Source: Actinomycetes bacterium
GTDB taxonomy: Bacteria > Actinomycetota > Actinomycetes > Streptosporangiales > Streptosporangiaceae
Direction: 5' to 3'
Assembly: GCA_025964575.1 (NCBI GenBank)
Contig: JAOPYO010000172.1
Span: forward strand, 39,087 to 103,086
Length of the DNA stretch: 64,000 nucleotides
Positions 26,659 through 35,028 of the stretch are shown piece by piece. The position numbers and the translations under genes were made by a program. The notes under the pieces were generated by a model. That model was not told where the DNA came from and did not search any database. It saw only the letters and a list, made by a program, of their open reading frames with translations. Within the stretch, counting starts at the first letter, position 1. The number at the start of each line of letters is the position of its first letter.

Positions 26659-27879
26659 ATGAACATCCGGGAGCGCTACGACGCCGCCACGGCTGACCTC
26701 GAACCGCCGTTCGCGATCGTCGATCTGGACGCCTTCCGCGCCAACGCGGCCGACCTCGTCCGCCGGGCCAAGGGCAAGCCGATCCGGGTGGCCAGCAAGT
26801 CCGTCCGCTGCCGCGCCCTCCTCGAAGAGGTGCTGGCGATGGACGGTTTCGAGGGCGTCATGTCATTCACGCTCCGCGAGGCGCTCTGGCTGGCCAGAGA
26901 GGGCGTCAGCGAAGACATCATGGTCGCCTACCCGACCTCCGACCGCGCCGCGCTGGCGGAACTGGCCGCGGACGAGCACACCGCCGCCACCATCTCGATC
27001 ATGGTGGACTGCGTCGAGCACCTGGACCTGATCGAGAAGGTTCTGGCTGAGCGCACCCCTGGCCAGACCGCCCCCATCCGGGTCTGGATAGACATCGACG
27101 CCGCCTATCACGCACTGCGCGGCCGGCTGCGGGTCGGCGCCCGCCGCTCCCCCATCGTCACCCCGTCACAGGCCGCCGAGCTGGCCAAAGAGATCACCAA
27201 GCGGCCCGCGTTCACACTGGTCGGCATCATGGCGTACGAGTCCCAGATCGCCGGCGTCGGCAACAACCCGCCCGGGCGCCCGGCGATGGCGCGCGCCATC
27301 CGCATACTGCAGGCCAAGTCCCGGCTGGAGCTGGCCCGGCGCCGCGCCGCCATCGTCACGGCGGTACGAGCCGTACTGGCCGAGGCGGGCCGCCCGGCTC
27401 TGAAGTTCGTCAACGGCGGCGGTACCGGCAGCATCGAGACCACCACCGCCGAGCGGGCGATCACCGAGGTCGCCGCAGGCTCCGGCCTCTACCAACCACA
27501 TCTGTTCGACTATTACACCAACTTCCGCGGCCGCCCCGCCGCACTGTTCGCCCTCTCGGTCGTACGGCGCCCCGCACCCGGCATCGTGACCGCACTCGGC
27601 GGCGGATACCTGGCCTCGGGTCCCGGCGACAAGATCCGGCTACCCCAGCCGTACCTGCCCGCCGGGCTGTCGTTCGACGGCAACGAAGGCGCCGGCGAAG
27701 TCCAGACCCCGCTCCTGGGCAAAGTGGCCGACCTGCTGCGCATCGGGGACCGGGTCTGGTTCCGGCACACCAAGGCCGGCGAACTGTGCGAACGCTTCGC
27801 CGCACTCCATCTCATCGAGAGTGACAGCCTGGTACGGACCGTTCCCACCTATCGTGGGGAGGGCCAGACCTTCCTCTAG
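26659..27879 (+). CDS. PLP enzyme with alanine-racemase N-terminal fold
   Basis: 406 aa, similar to D-threonine aldolase / D-serine dehydratase-like amino acid deaminases. The PLP lysine is in RVASKSVRC near residue 48; the barrel continues to about 290. The C-terminal beta domain carries the segment LPQPYLPAGLSFDGNEGAGE and a VWFRHTKAGELCERF motif with a likely metal-binding His/Cys pair. Probably acts on a D-amino or beta-hydroxy amino acid. Confidence 0.8.
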   Translation: MNIRERYDAATADLEPPFAIVDLDAFRANAADLVRRAKGKPIRVASKSVRCRALLEEVLAMDGFEGVMSFTLREALWLAREGVSEDIMVAYPTSDRAALAELAADEHTAATISIMVDCVEHLDLIEKVLAERTPGQTAPIRVWIDIDAAYHALRGRLRVGARRSPIVTPSQAAELAKEITKRPAFTLVGIMAYESQIAGVGNNPPGRPAMARAIRILQAKSRLELARRRAAIVTAVRAVLAEAGRPALKFVNGGGTGSIETTTAERAITEVAAGSGLYQPHLFDYYTNFRGRPAALFALSVVRRPAPGIVTALGGGYLASGPGDKIRLPQPYLPAGLSFDGNEGAGEVQTPLLGKVADLLRIGDRVWFRHTKAGELCERFAALHLIESDSLVRTVPTYRGEGQTFL

Positions 27880-27903
27880 AACTCTGGGCGGTGACCTCAT
27901 GAC

Positions 27904-27922
27904 CAAAGCGCCTCCGGCTTTG
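27904..27922. terminator. Small hairpin after the PLP enzyme gene
   Basis: CAAAGC (27904-27909) pairs with GCTTTG (27917-27922) around seven bases, 24 bases after the stop codon. A short stem; weak support. Confidence 0.3.
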
Positions 27923-27977
27923 ATCAGTGTCTGCGGTGAAGCCGCACCGAAGATCCGCCTCAGCGCGACGGTCTCCG

Positions 27978-29090
27978 ATGACCTCTAGCCCTCCGCTCGC
28001 GCACAACCTCGACGACCCCTGCGGCGAACGCGAACTCGCCGGCGAGCGCCTGCATGCCGATGGCGACCCCGGCCTGGACGTCTTCCTGACCGGCCAGGTC
28101 TTCATGGACATGATCTTCACCGGGCTCCCGTTCCTGCCGCCGCCCGGCACGGAACTCATGACCAAAGGACTCGGCTCGGCCCCCGGCGGCGTCGCCAACA
28201 TCGCGGTGGCCATGAGCCGGCTCGGCCTGCGGGTCGGGCTGGCCGCCGCCGTCGGCGACGACCTGTTCGGGGCCTACCTCTGGCGGACCCTCTCCGAACA
28301 GGAGGGCGTGGACCTCCGCTGGTCCCGGCAGCTGCCCGGCTGGCCCACCCCCGTCACGGTCTCACTGGCGTACGACTCGGACCGCAGCATGATCACCTAT
28401 GCTCCGCCCCCGCCCCTCCCCGCGACCGGGCTCGTCGCCACTCCGCCGCGCACCAAGACCTGCTTCCTCGACATCGACCGGCCGGTCCCGGAGTGGGCGA
28501 TCTCGCTGCGCAAGGCGGGTGCGACCGTCTTCGCCGACCTTGGATGGGACCCCACCGAGACCTGGTCGGCCGAGGTGCTGGACCGGCTCGAGCACGTCGA
28601 CGTGTTCCTGCCCAACGCGGTCGAGGCGATGGCCTACACCCGTTCGGGCACCCCGGAGAAGGCCCTTGAGGCACTTGCCGAGCGGCTGCCCGTCGTGGTG
28701 GTCAAACTCGGGGAGCGCGGCGCGATCGCGATCGACTCCACCACCGGAGAGCGTGCCTCGGCCGCCGCCCTGCCGGTCAGCGCCGTGGACCCGACCGGCG
28801 CGGGCGACGTGTTCGCCGCCGGGTTCGTGTTCGGCACCCTCGCCGAGTGGCCGCTGGCCCAACGGCTGCGATTCGCCAACCTGTGCGCCGGACTGTCCGT
28901 ACGGCATCTCAGCGGCTCACTCGGCGCACCCTGCTGGGGCGAGATCGCTGCGTTCGGCGAGGGCATCGAGGTGCCCTCGGAGGTCCTCTCCGACTATTCC
29001 TTCGTCGTGCCCTACATCCCGCAGACCGAGTTGGAAGAGGGCGCATACACCGTCGCCCGCGCCCAGCCCACCCTGCGCCACACCGACTAA
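27978..29090 (+). CDS. PfkB-family carbohydrate kinase
   Basis: About 370 aa from ATG 27978; a TTG/GTG-type start further upstream is possible since the frame is open to 27927. Sugar-binding glycine motif GSAPGGVANIAVAMSRLG at about 62-80 and the catalytic anion-hole motif DPTGAGDVFAAGF (catalytic Asp in GAGD) are intact. The family phosphorylates sugars or nucleosides; substrate not recognisable. An Ala/Pro-rich loop (TYAPPPPLPATG) replaces part of the lid. Confidence 0.88.
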   Translation: MTSSPPLAHNLDDPCGERELAGERLHADGDPGLDVFLTGQVFMDMIFTGLPFLPPPGTELMTKGLGSAPGGVANIAVAMSRLGLRVGLAAAVGDDLFGAYLWRTLSEQEGVDLRWSRQLPGWPTPVTVSLAYDSDRSMITYAPPPPLPATGLVATPPRTKTCFLDIDRPVPEWAISLRKAGATVFADLGWDPTETWSAEVLDRLEHVDVFLPNAVEAMAYTRSGTPEKALEALAERLPVVVVKLGERGAIAIDSTTGERASAAALPVSAVDPTGAGDVFAAGFVFGTLAEWPLAQRLRFANLCAGLSVRHLSGSLGAPCWGEIAAFGEGIEVPSEVLSDYSFVVPYIPQTELEEGAYTVARAQPTLRHTD

Positions 29091-29125
29091 CTCAGTTCAC
29101 TCTTTGACGGTAAGACGGATACGGA

Positions 29126-29157
29126 AAGCGCCGGACCTGTGATGAGGTCCGGCGCTT
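29126..29157. terminator. Bidirectional terminator, 13-bp stem
   Basis: AAGCGCCGGACCT (29126-29138) and AGGTCCGGCGCTT (29145-29157) are perfect complements with a six-base loop. It sits between the convergent kinase and DUF3618 genes and has A/T pairs at the stem base in both directions. Confidence 0.9.
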
Positions 29158-29175
29158 CCGCGAGAGTGAGCGAGG

Positions 29176-29484
29176 TCAGCGGCGCTTGCGGCGCCCGCGC
29201 CAGAGAACGAGAGCCGTCACCGTGAGCGCGACGCCGGCACCGACCATGACGGCGGTGTTGCGGCGCGCGATCGCCTTGGAGTCCTCGGGGTCCGACGGCG
29301 CGACGATCGTCCCGACGGCGGCCGCGACGTGCTCGACCTCCTCCTTCAGGCGGGCGACGCTGCGGGACGCCACGTGCTTCGGGCTGACCCGGTCGGCGAG
29401 CGCATCGATGGTGCGCGCCAGCTCATCGCGAGTGCGCTCGATCTCCCGCTCCAGTGCCTCCGGGTCGCGGGCTCTGTCGGCCAT
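29176..29484 (-). CDS. DUF3618 membrane protein
   Basis: 102 aa. The N-terminal helix carries the DUF3618 signature (REIERTRDELARTIDALADR at about 11-34), followed by a linker and one membrane helix near 80-97 with a basic RGRRKRR tail. Common in actinobacteria and often next to phage-holin-like membrane proteins; role not established. Confidence 0.9.
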   Translation of the reverse strand: MADRARDPEALEREIERTRDELARTIDALADRVSPKHVASRSVARLKEEVEHVAAAVGTIVAPSDPEDSKAIARRNTAVMVGAGVALTVTALVLWRGRRKRR

Positions 29485-29654
29485 TGCGGTGTCCTTATCG
29501 TTCGAGCATTCAGCAACGCCTGATTCTGATCAGAGTGTGTAAGGACCCTACCCTGTGGATCGCTCCGGGACCCCTCGCAACGGCCGGGTCGACCCGCGTC
29601 CCGGGCGTCGGCACCGGTACGGTGGGAACGGACCATGACCGGAAGGAATCTCCC

Positions 29655-30122
29655 GTGACCGAGCGCCTGCAGCCCGGTGATGTCGCCCCCGACTTCACCC
29701 TTCCCGACGCCGACGGCAACCCCGTGGCCTTGTCATCGCTGCGTGGCAAGCGCGTGATCCTTTACTTCTACCCGGCGGCCATGACCCCCGGGTGCACCAA
29801 GGAGTCCGTCGACTTCAACGACGCGCTGCCCGACCTCGAGGCCGAGGGCGTCGCCGTCATCGGCATCTCCCCGGACAAGGAGGCCAAGCTGGCCAAGTTC
29901 CGGGAGCGCGACGGACTGACCTTCCCCCTGCTGTCCGACCCCGACACCAAGGTGCTCCAGGCGTACGCGGCGTACGGAGAGAAGAAGCTGTACGGCAAGG
30001 TCACCATCGGCGTGATCCGGTCGACCTTTATCATCGACGCCGAAGGCAAGATCGAGAAGGCCTACTACAACGTGAAGGCCACCGGCCACGTCGCCCGCCT
30101 CCGCAAGGACCTGGCGGTCTAG
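29655..30122 (+). CDS. bcp: Thioredoxin-dependent thiol peroxidase (Bcp/PrxQ)
   Basis: Reduces hydrogen peroxide and organic hydroperoxides. 155 aa from GTG 29655 with GGAAGGA upstream. The peroxidatic cysteine is C47 in TPGCTKES. The resolving cysteine found five residues later in many Bcp proteins is absent (V52), so it likely works by a one-cysteine mechanism or with an external resolving thiol. No other cysteine is present in the chain. Confidence 0.95.
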   Translation: MTERLQPGDVAPDFTLPDADGNPVALSSLRGKRVILYFYPAAMTPGCTKESVDFNDALPDLEAEGVAVIGISPDKEAKLAKFRERDGLTFPLLSDPDTKVLQAYAAYGEKKLYGKVTIGVIRSTFIIDAEGKIEKAYYNVKATGHVARLRKDLAV

Positions 30123-30223
30123 CTTCGTCCTTGCCATAGGGGTTCTGCGGACGCACGTCAACCCCTCAGCGAAGGTACCGGCCAAGCCGCTAAGCTGACG
30201 GCGAGTGCTTCTCAAAATATCGG

Positions 30224-30308
30224 GCGGACGTGGCGAAATCAGGCATACGCGGCAGGTTTAGGTCCTGTTGGTGGAAACACCGTGGGGGTTCGAATCCCCC
30301 CGTCCGCA
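30224..30308 (+). tRNA. tRNA-Leu (anticodon UAG)
   Basis: 85-base class II tRNA. Acceptor arms GCGGACG (30224-30230) and CGTCCGC (30301-30307) pair fully, with discriminator A at 30308. The anticodon stem GCAGG/CCTGT encloses TTTAGGT, giving anticodon TAG. A long variable arm (GGTGGAAACACC) and T-arm GGGGGTTCGAATCCCCC are present. The CCA end is not fully encoded. Confidence 0.97.
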
Positions 30309-30345
30309 CATTTACCGAGTAATTCGGCTGGTGCTCGCTCCCCGG

Positions 30346-30486
30346 TTACGGCCGGCGAAAGTCACCGTCTGTGAATGACAATTCGGGCAGAGCAATCTGA
30401 GATTCTTCTCCCACCGGTGCCGCAGCAGGGACTCCACCCGCTTTCAGCGACGGAGTGCCAGATCCCTGCTGCCACATCTTCACCAT
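30346..30486 (-). CDS. Candidate 46-aa small protein
   Basis: ATG-started frame beginning MVKMWQQGSG and ending SFTDGDFRRP, with GGGAGGA seven bases before the start. Codon third positions are far less GC-biased than neighbouring genes, so it is either recently acquired, a small regulatory or precursor peptide, or spurious. It is divergent from the decayed MEDS gene. No family is recognised and no maturation enzymes are adjacent. Confidence 0.4.
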   Translation of the reverse strand: MVKMWQQGSGTPSLKAGGVPAAAPVGEESQIALPELSFTDGDFRRP

Positions 30487-30562
30487 GTGAAATTCCTCCC
30501 GTGCGAATGACCTCGACGCGGCGTAGGTTGGTTGGACCTGCCCCTGCGGCGATGGAAGGCGC

Positions 30563-30847
30563 ATGGACACCTGGTTCGCCCGGAGACCGGCCTGTGAACC
30601 GCGTCCCCAGGACGACTTGTGGCTGTCCTTCGCCTATGCCGGGAGGCAGGGCCATGTCGTTGCCGCCTTCGTCCATGAAGGGCGCACCATGCTCGCCGAG
30701 TTCGCGGAGCGGCAGGCCGGACGCTGCTCGCCAATAGCGAGTCATGCCCCGGCCCGGTTGCGGACTGTCCCAGCCCGGTTGCGGACCGTTATGGAGATCG
30801 TCGGCTGGCATCTGCTCTGCGGCCACCCCCTGGGAGACGTCGCATGA
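30563..30847 (+). pseudogene. MEDS-STAS gene with its middle deleted
   Basis: The 94-aa frame starts MDTWFARRPACEPRPQDDLW and aligns with residues 1-40 of the intact MEDS-STAS protein at 31948. It ends with VMEIVGWHLLCG, which aligns with VIEMVGWHRLPG at 273-284 of that protein. The roughly 230 residues between are gone and replaced by a short low-complexity stretch with a 21-bp tandem repeat. The stop overlaps the next gene's ATG by four bases, as in the intact copy, so coupling survives. Confidence 0.8.
30753..30794 (+). repeat. 21-bp tandem repeat at the deletion scar
   Basis: Two adjacent 21-base units (30753-30773 and 30774-30794) share the first 13 bases CCCGGTTGCGGAC exactly and most of the rest. 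They encode a duplicated ARLRTV. Slippage at or near the deletion junction is the simplest explanation. Confidence 0.75.
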
Positions 30848-31845
30848 GCACCGACCTGAAGAGAAGAGATGTGAACACGAACGTGTCACACGAGGTCCTG
30901 CCGTACGAAACCGAGCGCGGCTTCCTGTCGGGAGCCATTCCGTTCCTTCGTACGGGCGCCGAGGCCGGTGACGCGGTCCTGGCCATCAGCGGCCACGTCA
31001 ACCTGGGGATGCTACGGGAGTGCCTGGGCCCGGCGGCATCGGAGGTGGACTTCATCGATGCCGCGGCCTTCTACCACCATCCAGCTCGGACTCTCGCCCG
31101 GTGTGTGGCCTTCGCCGATCAACTGGCCGCGCAGGGACGCCGGCTGCGGTTGCTCGGCGAGCCGGTCTGGCATGGCCGCACGCCGTCGGAGGTCGCCGAG
31201 TGGCAGCGCGTCGAAGCGATCGTGAACGTCGCGTTCATCGGCACCAGGGCGTCGATCATGTGCCCGTACGATCTGCGGTCGCTGCCACTGGCGATACTCG
31301 ACAGCGCCCGGCGCACTCACCCTGTGACGGTGGACGGCGGTGAACGTCGCGCCAATCCCGGGTACATGGATCCGTGGTCGTACACCTCGATCATCGATCG
31401 CCGGCCGCTGCCGCCACCGCCCACGTCCGCGGAGTCCCTGCGGATCGACGCCGCGGACCTCTACTGGCTGCGGGCCTTCGTGGCCGAGTACGGGCGGGAC
31501 GTGGCACTGGTGGATTCGGCGATGCAGCACCTACTCATGTCGGTTACCGAGGTGGCCACAAATGCGATCCGACACGGCACTCCCCCCATCATGCTGCGGT
31601 TGTGGACCGAGCCCGGCGACGGCCCAGTCGACCCGCGGGGGGATCCGCCTTCGGGGATGCTGGTGTGCGAGATCAGCGACGGCGGTCATTGGCAGCCGGC
31701 CCCAGGGTTCAGCTTTGTCCCGCCGGGGCCCTCCGCACCCAGCCGGTTCGGGCTGTGGGCCGTGCGCCTGCTGTGCTCGCGAGTGCAGGTCCGCACCGGG
31801 CGGACCGGCACGACCGTACGACTGCATCTACCGGCCGCGGCGTGA
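30844..31845 (+). CDS. MEDS sensor plus HATPase anti-sigma-type protein
   Basis: 333 aa. Residues about 12-185 form a MEDS (DcmR-type sensory) domain, with landmarks HEVLPYE, DAAAFYHHP, EWQRVEAIVN and CPYD. Residues about 200-330 form a GHKL ATPase of the RsbW/anti-sigma type: N-box E236 and N240 (EVATNAIRHG), and D279-G281 of the G1 box. Likely a kinase or binding partner in a partner-switch circuit sensing small molecules through MEDS. Coupled (ATGA) to the decayed MEDS-STAS gene. Confidence 0.88.
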   Translation: MSTDLKRRDVNTNVSHEVLPYETERGFLSGAIPFLRTGAEAGDAVLAISGHVNLGMLRECLGPAASEVDFIDAAAFYHHPARTLARCVAFADQLAAQGRRLRLLGEPVWHGRTPSEVAEWQRVEAIVNVAFIGTRASIMCPYDLRSLPLAILDSARRTHPVTVDGGERRANPGYMDPWSYTSIIDRRPLPPPPTSAESLRIDAADLYWLRAFVAEYGRDVALVDSAMQHLLMSVTEVATNAIRHGTPPIMLRLWTEPGDGPVDPRGDPPSGMLVCEISDGGHWQPAPGFSFVPPGPSAPSRFGLWAVRLLCSRVQVRTGRTGTTVRLHLPAAA

Positions 31846-31947
31846 CGTTTTGCGAAGTCACGCTCACATGTCGGCAAATTTCAGCCTCCCAATCGCTGGC
31901 AGGCGGCGTACTCTAGGCAGATCTACCAGAACCGTAATGGACGGGTT

Positions 31948-32829
31948 ATGGAGACCTGGTTCGCTGAACGGCCCGTTGGTGACCTACGCCCCGGCGATCA
32001 CGCATGGCTGGCCTTCGCCAGTGGTGAAGAGCAGAGCCGCGTGATCGGCGACTTTGTGTTCGATGGCTTGAACACGCAGGAGAAGGTCGTCTATGTCACT
32101 GATTCCCGGCCGTTGGAGCTGCCAGGCCTGCTGACCCGTCATCGCATCGATCCCACGCCCTTCACCGAGGTCGGACAGCTCAGGCTGATCCCGCTGGAGA
32201 AGGCTTGCAGGACCCGGGGCCGATTCGACCCCGACCGGATGCTGGCGACACTCAACCAGGAGATCGAAGTTGCGTTCGACCAGGGCTACCGAGCCGTCCG
32301 CCTCACCGCGGACATGGGCTGGGCCCTGCGCGAGCCTGGCGGCTCCGATCTCATGCTCGGCTGTGAGCAAGAATTCGAAGCGGCCGTTGCTCCGAGCACG
32401 ATGACGATGGCGATCTGTCAGGTGGACCGGAGCAGTTGCAGCCCAGGCGAGCTCACCGCCCTCAGGAACACTCACGAGGTCCTCGTGGAAGTCAACCCCG
32501 AATTCGACGACGGGATCCTCAAGATCACTCGTACGTTCGCGCCTCATGGCCTGCGTCTCGAAGGTGAACTCGACGGGGCACGGCACGCCGTGTTCGCCGA
32601 GACGCTCTCCTCGGTTGCGGTGCCCAAGAGCAAGGTCCACCTCGACTTCACCCGGCTCAGCTTCATCGACCTGGGTGCGCTGAACCTCCTCGCGATCTAT
32701 GCGATGCGGATGCCCGGTGGCGGCGGTCTGGTCCTGGACAATCTCCGGCCCGATGTCGAGCAGGTGATCGAGATGGTGGGCTGGCATCGACTGCCCGGTA
32801 TCTCCCGCGGACAAGGAGAACGGTCTTGA
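31948..32829 (+). CDS. MEDS sensor plus STAS antagonist protein
   Basis: 293 aa. The MEDS domain covers about 1-170 (METWFAERP start, HAWLAFASGEEQ, DMGWALREPGG) and the STAS domain about 190-285 (LRLEGELDGAR, VHLDFTRLSFIDLGALNLL). The serine normally phosphorylated in anti-sigma antagonists (DSS/DxS) is replaced: the motif reads FIDLGALN. It may therefore bind its partner constitutively or be switched only by the MEDS ligand. Overlaps the next gene by four bases (TTGA), implying co-translation. Confidence 0.88.
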   Translation: METWFAERPVGDLRPGDHAWLAFASGEEQSRVIGDFVFDGLNTQEKVVYVTDSRPLELPGLLTRHRIDPTPFTEVGQLRLIPLEKACRTRGRFDPDRMLATLNQEIEVAFDQGYRAVRLTADMGWALREPGGSDLMLGCEQEFEAAVAPSTMTMAICQVDRSSCSPGELTALRNTHEVLVEVNPEFDDGILKITRTFAPHGLRLEGELDGARHAVFAETLSSVAVPKSKVHLDFTRLSFIDLGALNLLAIYAMRMPGGGGLVLDNLRPDVEQVIEMVGWHRLPGISRGQGERS

Positions 32830-33779
32830 GCGGAGATGAGGCTCTTGTGCACCAGGCACTGCTGTACGGCGAGGAAGAGGAGTTCCTCACCGCTACCGTT
32901 CCGTTCCTGAAGGCCGGGCTGGAGTCGGACGACGCTGTTCTCGCCGTCGTGCCCGAGCCCAACTTCACCGCGCTGCGTGACACGCTCGGCTCCGATGGCA
33001 AGCCGGTGCGGTTCATCGACGCGACCGCCTTTTATCGGCACCCGGTGCGGACGATCGCGAGCTATAACGACATTCTCCACTCCGAGGCGCCTCGTCGGCT
33101 ACGGGTGCTGGCCGAGCCCTTCCTGCAGGGACGTTCTCCACTGGAGACCATCGAGTGGTCTCGCTACGAGGCGATCGTGAACGCGGCCTTCCCGGCCTCC
33201 GGCGCCCATGTGATCTGCGGGTACGACACCCGCACCGCGGCCGCTGATGTCCTGGAGGCCGCCCGCCGGACGCATCCGTTGTTGACCGGCTGGCACGGAA
33301 CGCGCCGCAACCGCGGTTACGACGAGCCGGCACGCTTCAGCGTCGACTGTGATCGGACACCACTGCCGCCGCCGCGGCAACGGCCTGACTCTCTGCCCTT
33401 CGAACGGCTGGAGGATCTCCGCAACGTACGCCGGTTCGTCGAGGGCCACGCCCGGCGGCTCGCCATGTCCGAGCTGGAGATGGTCAAGCTCCGGCAGGCC
33501 GTGGACTCGGTCGCGGGCAACGCGGTGAAGCACGGGACTCCGCCGATGGAGCTGCGGCTGTGGGCGGAGGACGGCTTCATCGTCTGCGAGGTCGTCGACT
33601 TCGGTCACTGGCGGCCCGATGCGATGGTCGGCTTCCTGCCACCGGATCCGGGCACCGGCTTCGAGGGACTCTGGGGTGCTCGGATGCTGGTGGATACGGT
33701 GCAGGTCCGTGCGGGCTGGTCCGGCACGATCGTACGGCTCCGCAGCCGCCTCCAACCCGAGGAGCCGTCAGGACACTGA
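32826..33779 (+). CDS. MEDS sensor plus HATPase protein, second copy
   Basis: 317 aa, clearly paralogous to the product of 30844-31845 along its full length (EEEEFLTATVPFLKAGLESD, FIDATAFYRHPVRT, EWSRYEAIVNAAF, then VVDFGHWRPDA). The N-box glutamate is an aspartate (D227) with N232 retained, and the G1 Asp is D258. TTG start inside the upstream stop. With its MEDS-STAS partner it forms the intact copy of the duplicated module. Confidence 0.88.
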   Translation: MSGDEALVHQALLYGEEEEFLTATVPFLKAGLESDDAVLAVVPEPNFTALRDTLGSDGKPVRFIDATAFYRHPVRTIASYNDILHSEAPRRLRVLAEPFLQGRSPLETIEWSRYEAIVNAAFPASGAHVICGYDTRTAAADVLEAARRTHPLLTGWHGTRRNRGYDEPARFSVDCDRTPLPPPRQRPDSLPFERLEDLRNVRRFVEGHARRLAMSELEMVKLRQAVDSVAGNAVKHGTPPMELRLWAEDGFIVCEVVDFGHWRPDAMVGFLPPDPGTGFEGLWGARMLVDTVQVRAGWSGTIVRLRSRLQPEEPSGH

Positions 33780-33783
33780 GCGA

Positions 33784-34452
33784 TCAGTGCCCCGACCGCA
33801 GAGCCGGCGTCGGCCTGGGAGTAACCGGCGTGGGCATGGCCGGTCCTCGCGGGGTGGTCGCCGGTGACGGAGACACCGTCGAGATCGGCGTAGGGTTCCG
33901 AGGAAGCGACCTTGGGGTCCTGGTGGGGGTAGCGCTCGGTGTACCCCGCAGGACCGTGAGGTTCAGCGTCGCCGAGCACTCCTTCGATGTCGACGAGCAC
34001 ACGCGTACGGCGGTGGCACCACGCTCGGCCATGACCTCGCTGGAATAGCGTCCGCCGACCGGGGTGACTTGGCCGACGTTCTGCCAGTGCCCGCCGATCC
34101 GCAGATAGACGTCGAGCCGGACGGTCGCCTCCCCCGTCAGGTGGATCATCTCCCCGACCCGCACGCCGGCTCGGTCGAGACGGAGGACGATCGGGTGAGC
34201 CCGCTGGGACGTCTGGACCGGGGGTCCGGCCGGCTGCGGCGCGCTCCCGGGCCCGGCCAGCAGACCCGTCATCAGCGGCACGGCCAGGACTATTGCGGCG
34301 GTTCCCGTCGCCACCGCGAGCGGCCAATACCGGCGGGGCTTCCGTACACTCCCCGCCGCCTGCGCACGATGGATCAGCCCAGGGCCGGGGTGCAGGTCCT
34401 CCGCCGCTCGCCGGTAGTGGTCACGCAACAGCATCTCGAGGTCGTCAGTCAC
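33784..34452 (-). CDS. Membrane-anchored protein overlapping the sigma gene
   Basis: 222 aa: short cytoplasmic helix (MTDDLEMLLRDHYRRAAEDL), one membrane helix at about 43-65, an external beta-rich domain (about 85-165) with two cysteines, and a Thr/Pro-rich C-terminal tail. GTG start with GGAAGGGG upstream, overlapping the sigma gene end by eight bases. That arrangement is typical for an anti-sigma factor, but no ZAS or RskA motif is evident. Confidence 0.75.
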   Translation of the reverse strand: MTDDLEMLLRDHYRRAAEDLHPGPGLIHRAQAAGSVRKPRRYWPLAVATGTAAIVLAVPLMTGLLAGPGSAPQPAGPPVQTSQRAHPIVLRLDRAGVRVGEMIHLTGEATVRLDVYLRIGGHWQNVGQVTPVGGRYSSEVMAERGATAVRVCSSTSKECSATLNLTVLRGTPSATPTRTPRSLPRNPTPISTVSPSPATTPRGPAMPTPVTPRPTPALRSGH

Positions 34453-34987
34453 CGTTGCTCCCCTTCCGGACCAGGTGTTGCCGCAGTGCCGTCATGGCGC
34501 GGGAGGTGTGGCTCTTGACCGTGCCCGTCGAGATGCCCAGCGTGTCGGCGATTTCCTGCTCGCTGAGGTCGCACCAGTAGCGCAGTACGACCACGGCACG
34601 TTGCTTGATCGGCAGCGCGGCCAGCACCTCATCGAGTCCACCGGACTGGCCGCCGCCGGGAGCTCCCGCACCGGGCGGCGCCCAGCGGGGATCCGGCAGG
34701 CCGACGCCCCCGATCCGCTCCAGTTCGGCGGGAGATCCGACCAGCAGGTCGCCCCGCCGGGCCCGGCGCTTGCGCTCGTCGATGGCGAGGTTGACCAGCA
34801 CCTTCCGGGCGTACGCCTCCGGATACCCGGACCGGTGGATCCGTGACCAGCGCCGCGCGACCTTCTCGTACGCGGTCTGGACCAGGTCCTCGGCGAGATG
34901 GCGGTCATAGACGAGGAACACGGCGGTGCGCAGCAAGCGGCCCGCGGTGGCGGTCACGAACTCCTCGAACGTGAGATCGTGCGCCAC
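34445..34987 (-). CDS. SigE-family ECF RNA polymerase sigma factor
   Basis: 180 aa. Region 2 is FEEFVTATAGRLLRTAVFLV with LAEDLVQTAYEKVARRW, and region 4 is LPIKQRAVVVLRYWCDLSEQ with a GISTGTVKSHTSRAM helix-turn-helix. GTG 34987 is chosen because GAGGGG precedes it; the longer frame to 35209 runs into the Pro/Thr-rich gene. A Gly/Pro-rich linker joins regions 2 and 4. Probably controlled by the overlapping downstream membrane protein. Confidence 0.92.
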   Translation of the reverse strand: MAHDLTFEEFVTATAGRLLRTAVFLVYDRHLAEDLVQTAYEKVARRWSRIHRSGYPEAYARKVLVNLAIDERKRRARRGDLLVGSPAELERIGGVGLPDPRWAPPGAGAPGGGQSGGLDEVLAALPIKQRAVVVLRYWCDLSEQEIADTLGISTGTVKSHTSRAMTALRQHLVRKGSNGD

Positions 34988-35028
34988 CGCGTGCCCCTCG
35001 CTGTGACCTGAAGCGAACAGGGTGCCCC

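Noticed and set aside
30224..30308. tRNA-Leu as an integration site for a mobile element
   Set aside because: No integrase, no direct repeat of the tRNA 3' end and no phage genes downstream within the window.
30753..30794. Possible CRISPR-like repeat
   Set aside because: Only two adjacent units without spacers, inside a decayed gene; slippage product.
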